Positions 62,499 through 64,000 of a stretch of 64,000 nt of DNA are shown piece by piece. Position 1 is the stretch's first letter; each line of letters begins with the position of its first letter. The notes under the pieces were generated by a model. The model searched no databases, was not told the DNA's origin, and worked only from the letters and a program-made list of their open reading frames with translations. The stretch comes from JAXLQL01 sp046331625 (GTDB taxonomy: Bacteria; Acidobacteriota; Terriglobia; Bryobacterales; Bryobacteraceae): assembly GCA_046331625.1 (NCBI GenBank), contig JAXLQL010000021.1, positions 1 through 64,000 on the forward strand. Direction: 5' to 3'. A program made the translations under genes and the position numbers.

Positions 62499-63313
62499 TC
62501 ACGGTCATTCAGGCGGCTCGGGAGCGCATCTCGCCCGCGGCGTTCGTGCGCGAGTACTTCGAATTTCGCTCGTTGCTCAAGCACCTGACTCTGCGCGATC
62601 TGCGGCTGCGCTACCGGTATACGTCGCTCGGCATTTCCTGGGTGGTGTTGCAGCCGCTGATTACGATGGCGGTGTTCACCACGGTGTTCGCGAACGTGCT
62701 GCGCCCCTCGACGGGTGGGATTCCGTATTCGCTGTTCGCGCTTGCGGGGCTGGTTCCTTGGAACTTCTTCTCGTCATCGCTCGGCCGCGCGTGCATGGTA
62801 TTCGTGTCGAACTCGGGGCTTTTGACGAAGGTCTACTTTCCGCGCGGAATCCTGCCATTGGGATCGGTGTTCGGTAGCACGTTGGATCTCACGGTGGGCT
62901 GCGTGCTGGTTTGCGGCTATTCGATGTGGTGCGGCTACTGGCCCACCTGGCGCTGGCTGCTGCTGCCCGCCGCGGCGATGCAGGCGGTGATCGTCACGTT
63001 CATCGTCTCGCTCGGGTTGGGGATCCTGAACGCGCTGCAGCGCGACGTCAAGAACGCGATGCAGTTCATTACGCAGTTGTGGATGTATGCGTCGCCGGTG
63101 GTGTATCCGGCATCGTTGGTTCCGGAGAAATACCGATGGTTGATCGGGCTCAACCCGATGACCGGAGTGCTCGACGGGTTCCGCTGGTGCCTGCTCGGCG
63201 TCGCGCCCGATGCGGAACTCTACTGGACCTCGCTGGCATCCACGGTTTTGTTCGGCGCGGGTGCGATCTGGCTATTCCTCCACTATGAGAGGAGCCTCGC
63301 CGAGCGGATATGA
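62495..63313 (+). CDS. ABC-2 type polysaccharide exporter permease
   Basis: This 272-residue membrane protein has family signatures LLKHLTLRDLRLRYRYTSLG, WVVLQPLITMAVFTTVFANV, GLLTKVYFPRGILPL, MQFITQLWMYASPVVYP and NPMTGVLDGFRWCLLG, with six predicted helices. ATGA overlaps join it to the genes on both sides. With the ATPase downstream it forms the second ABC exporter of the window. Confidence 0.92.
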   Translation: MITVIQAARERISPAAFVREYFEFRSLLKHLTLRDLRLRYRYTSLGISWVVLQPLITMAVFTTVFANVLRPSTGGIPYSLFALAGLVPWNFFSSSLGRACMVFVSNSGLLTKVYFPRGILPLGSVFGSTLDLTVGCVLVCGYSMWCGYWPTWRWLLLPAAAMQAVIVTFIVSLGLGILNALQRDVKNAMQFITQLWMYASPVVYPASLVPEKYRWLIGLNPMTGVLDGFRWCLLGVAPDAELYWTSLASTVLFGAGAIWLFLHYERSLAERI

Positions 63314-64000
63314 ACCACGCGATTTCGTCACGCGAGCTGACCAAGGTGTTTCGCGTGGGCGCGGGTGACTTCAAAGCGCTCGACGCGTTGACGTTCGACA
63401 TTTCGCCAGGAGAAATCGTCGGCATCATAGGGCGCAATGGCGCGGGCAAATCCACGCTGCTTAAGATTCTCGCGCGCATCCTGGCGCCGACATCGGGCCG
63501 CGTGGAACTGCGCGGACGGGTGGGCAGCCTGCTCGAAGTGGGCACCGGGTTCCACTCCGAGCTCACCGGCCGCGAAAACATCCACCTGAGCGCGGCGCTG
63601 CTCGGAATCAGTGAGAGCGATCTGGCCAGGCGGCTCGATTCGATCGTGGACTTTTCCGGCGTGGAAGCTTTTATCGATACGCCTGTGAAGCGCTATTCGA
63701 GCGGGATGTACATGCGGCTGGCGTTCGCCGTGGCCGCGCACCTCGAACCCGAGATCCTGCTGGTGGACGAAGTGCTCGCCGTGGGCGATCTCGAGTTCCA
63801 GAAGAAGTGCGTGCAGCGAATCGACAGCCTGGGGCAGAACGGACAGACAGTGCTGTTCGTCTCGCACAACATGCAGGCGGTGGCGAGGCTGTGCCAGCGC
63901 GGCATCTGGCTAGATGGCGGCCGGATCGTTCGCGACGGTCCGATGGCCGAAGTAACGGCGGCCTATGTCCGCCATGGCGCCGTGTATCCGGGCGTACGCG
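63310..64000 (+). CDS. Polysaccharide ABC exporter ATPase, cut by window end
   Basis: At least 230 residues are visible. Walker A GRNGAGKSTLLK, FHSELTGRENIHLSAALLG, signature RYSSGMYMRLAFAVA, Walker B ILLVDEVLAVGD and the H-loop SHN are all present. The sequence continues past the end of the window, so a C-terminal carbohydrate-binding domain cannot be judged. ATG at 63310 overlaps the permease stop. It closely resembles the ATPase at 30185-31420. Confidence 0.93.
   Translation, partial: MNHAISSRELTKVFRVGAGDFKALDALTFDISPGEIVGIIGRNGAGKSTLLKILARILAPTSGRVELRGRVGSLLEVGTGFHSELTGRENIHLSAALLGISESDLARRLDSIVDFSGVEAFIDTPVKRYSSGMYMRLAFAVAAHLEPEILLVDEVLAVGDLEFQKKCVQRIDSLGQNGQTVLFVSHNMQAVARLCQRGIWLDGGRIVRDGPMAEVTAAYVRHGAVYPGVR

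Overview
This is a high-GC bacterial chromosome segment dominated by surface-polysaccharide genes. The organism is probably an Acidobacteriota member of the Solibacter/Bryobacter type. That is inferred from gene style: secreted choice-of-anchor-D and beta-propeller proteins, a split methylmalonyl-CoA mutase, many short palindromic repeats, and mixed ATG/GTG/TTG starts. No rRNA, tRNA or taxonomic marker was seen to prove it.

Layout. 0.1-2.5 kb: a RelE/ParE-type toxin-antitoxin pair and a B12-dependent acyl-CoA mutase large subunit. 3.2-8.0 kb: three uncharacterised secreted proteins and a Wza-type exporter. 8.2-15.8 kb: export and early sugar assembly (BY-kinase/Wzc, a VanZ-like protein, a phosphoglycosyl transferase, a DegT aminotransferase, a CapD/WbpM-type dehydratase, an ABC-2 permease). 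16.0-25.2 kb: a nonulosonic (sialic/legionaminic-like) acid pathway (NeuB, NeuC, NeuA). It is interleaved with a carrier-protein acyl module (MaoC-SDR fusion, FkbH-type HAD-IIIC protein, ACP, GNAT) and a deacetylase. 25.2-27.3 kb: a small toxin-antitoxin/TIR-like islet. 27.4-40.2 kb: a 2-hydroxyacid dehydrogenase, asparagine synthase, Wzt-type ATPase, glycosyltransferases, GalE, a HAD phosphatase and a CapK-like ligase. 40.2-47.7 kb: a disturbed region. The tail of one glycosyltransferase gene occurs three times. These tails bracket a minus-strand peptide operon and a NotI-type restriction-modification/Vsr module, followed by decayed genes. 47.9-53.6 kb: a sialidase-like protein, an unknown protein, glutamyl-tRNA synthetase, a carbamoyltransferase and a DUF3883 protein. 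53.7-64 kb: a second polysaccharide locus with a nucleotidyltransferase, FkbM methyltransferase, two family 2 glycosyltransferases, a cytochrome-quinoprotein, a protein with three PqqD domains fused to an HprK-like kinase, a degenerate nucleotidyltransferase and an ABC exporter pair cut by the window end.

How the parts may work together (inference). The dehydratase, aminotransferase, acyltransferase, NeuC, NeuB and NeuA types are those needed for a CMP-legionaminic-type sugar. The FkbH/ACP/MaoC-SDR genes suggest an unusual carrier-borne acyl substituent. Assembled glycans would leave through two ABC systems and the Wza/Wzc pair. The most novel items are the PqqD3-HprK protein with its inactive-looking nucleotidyltransferase partner, the triplicated glycosyltransferase tail around cargo modules, the in-frame amplified HAD/glycosyltransferase junction, and a two-hairpin repeat family with a compensatory stem change and a duplicated neuB start.
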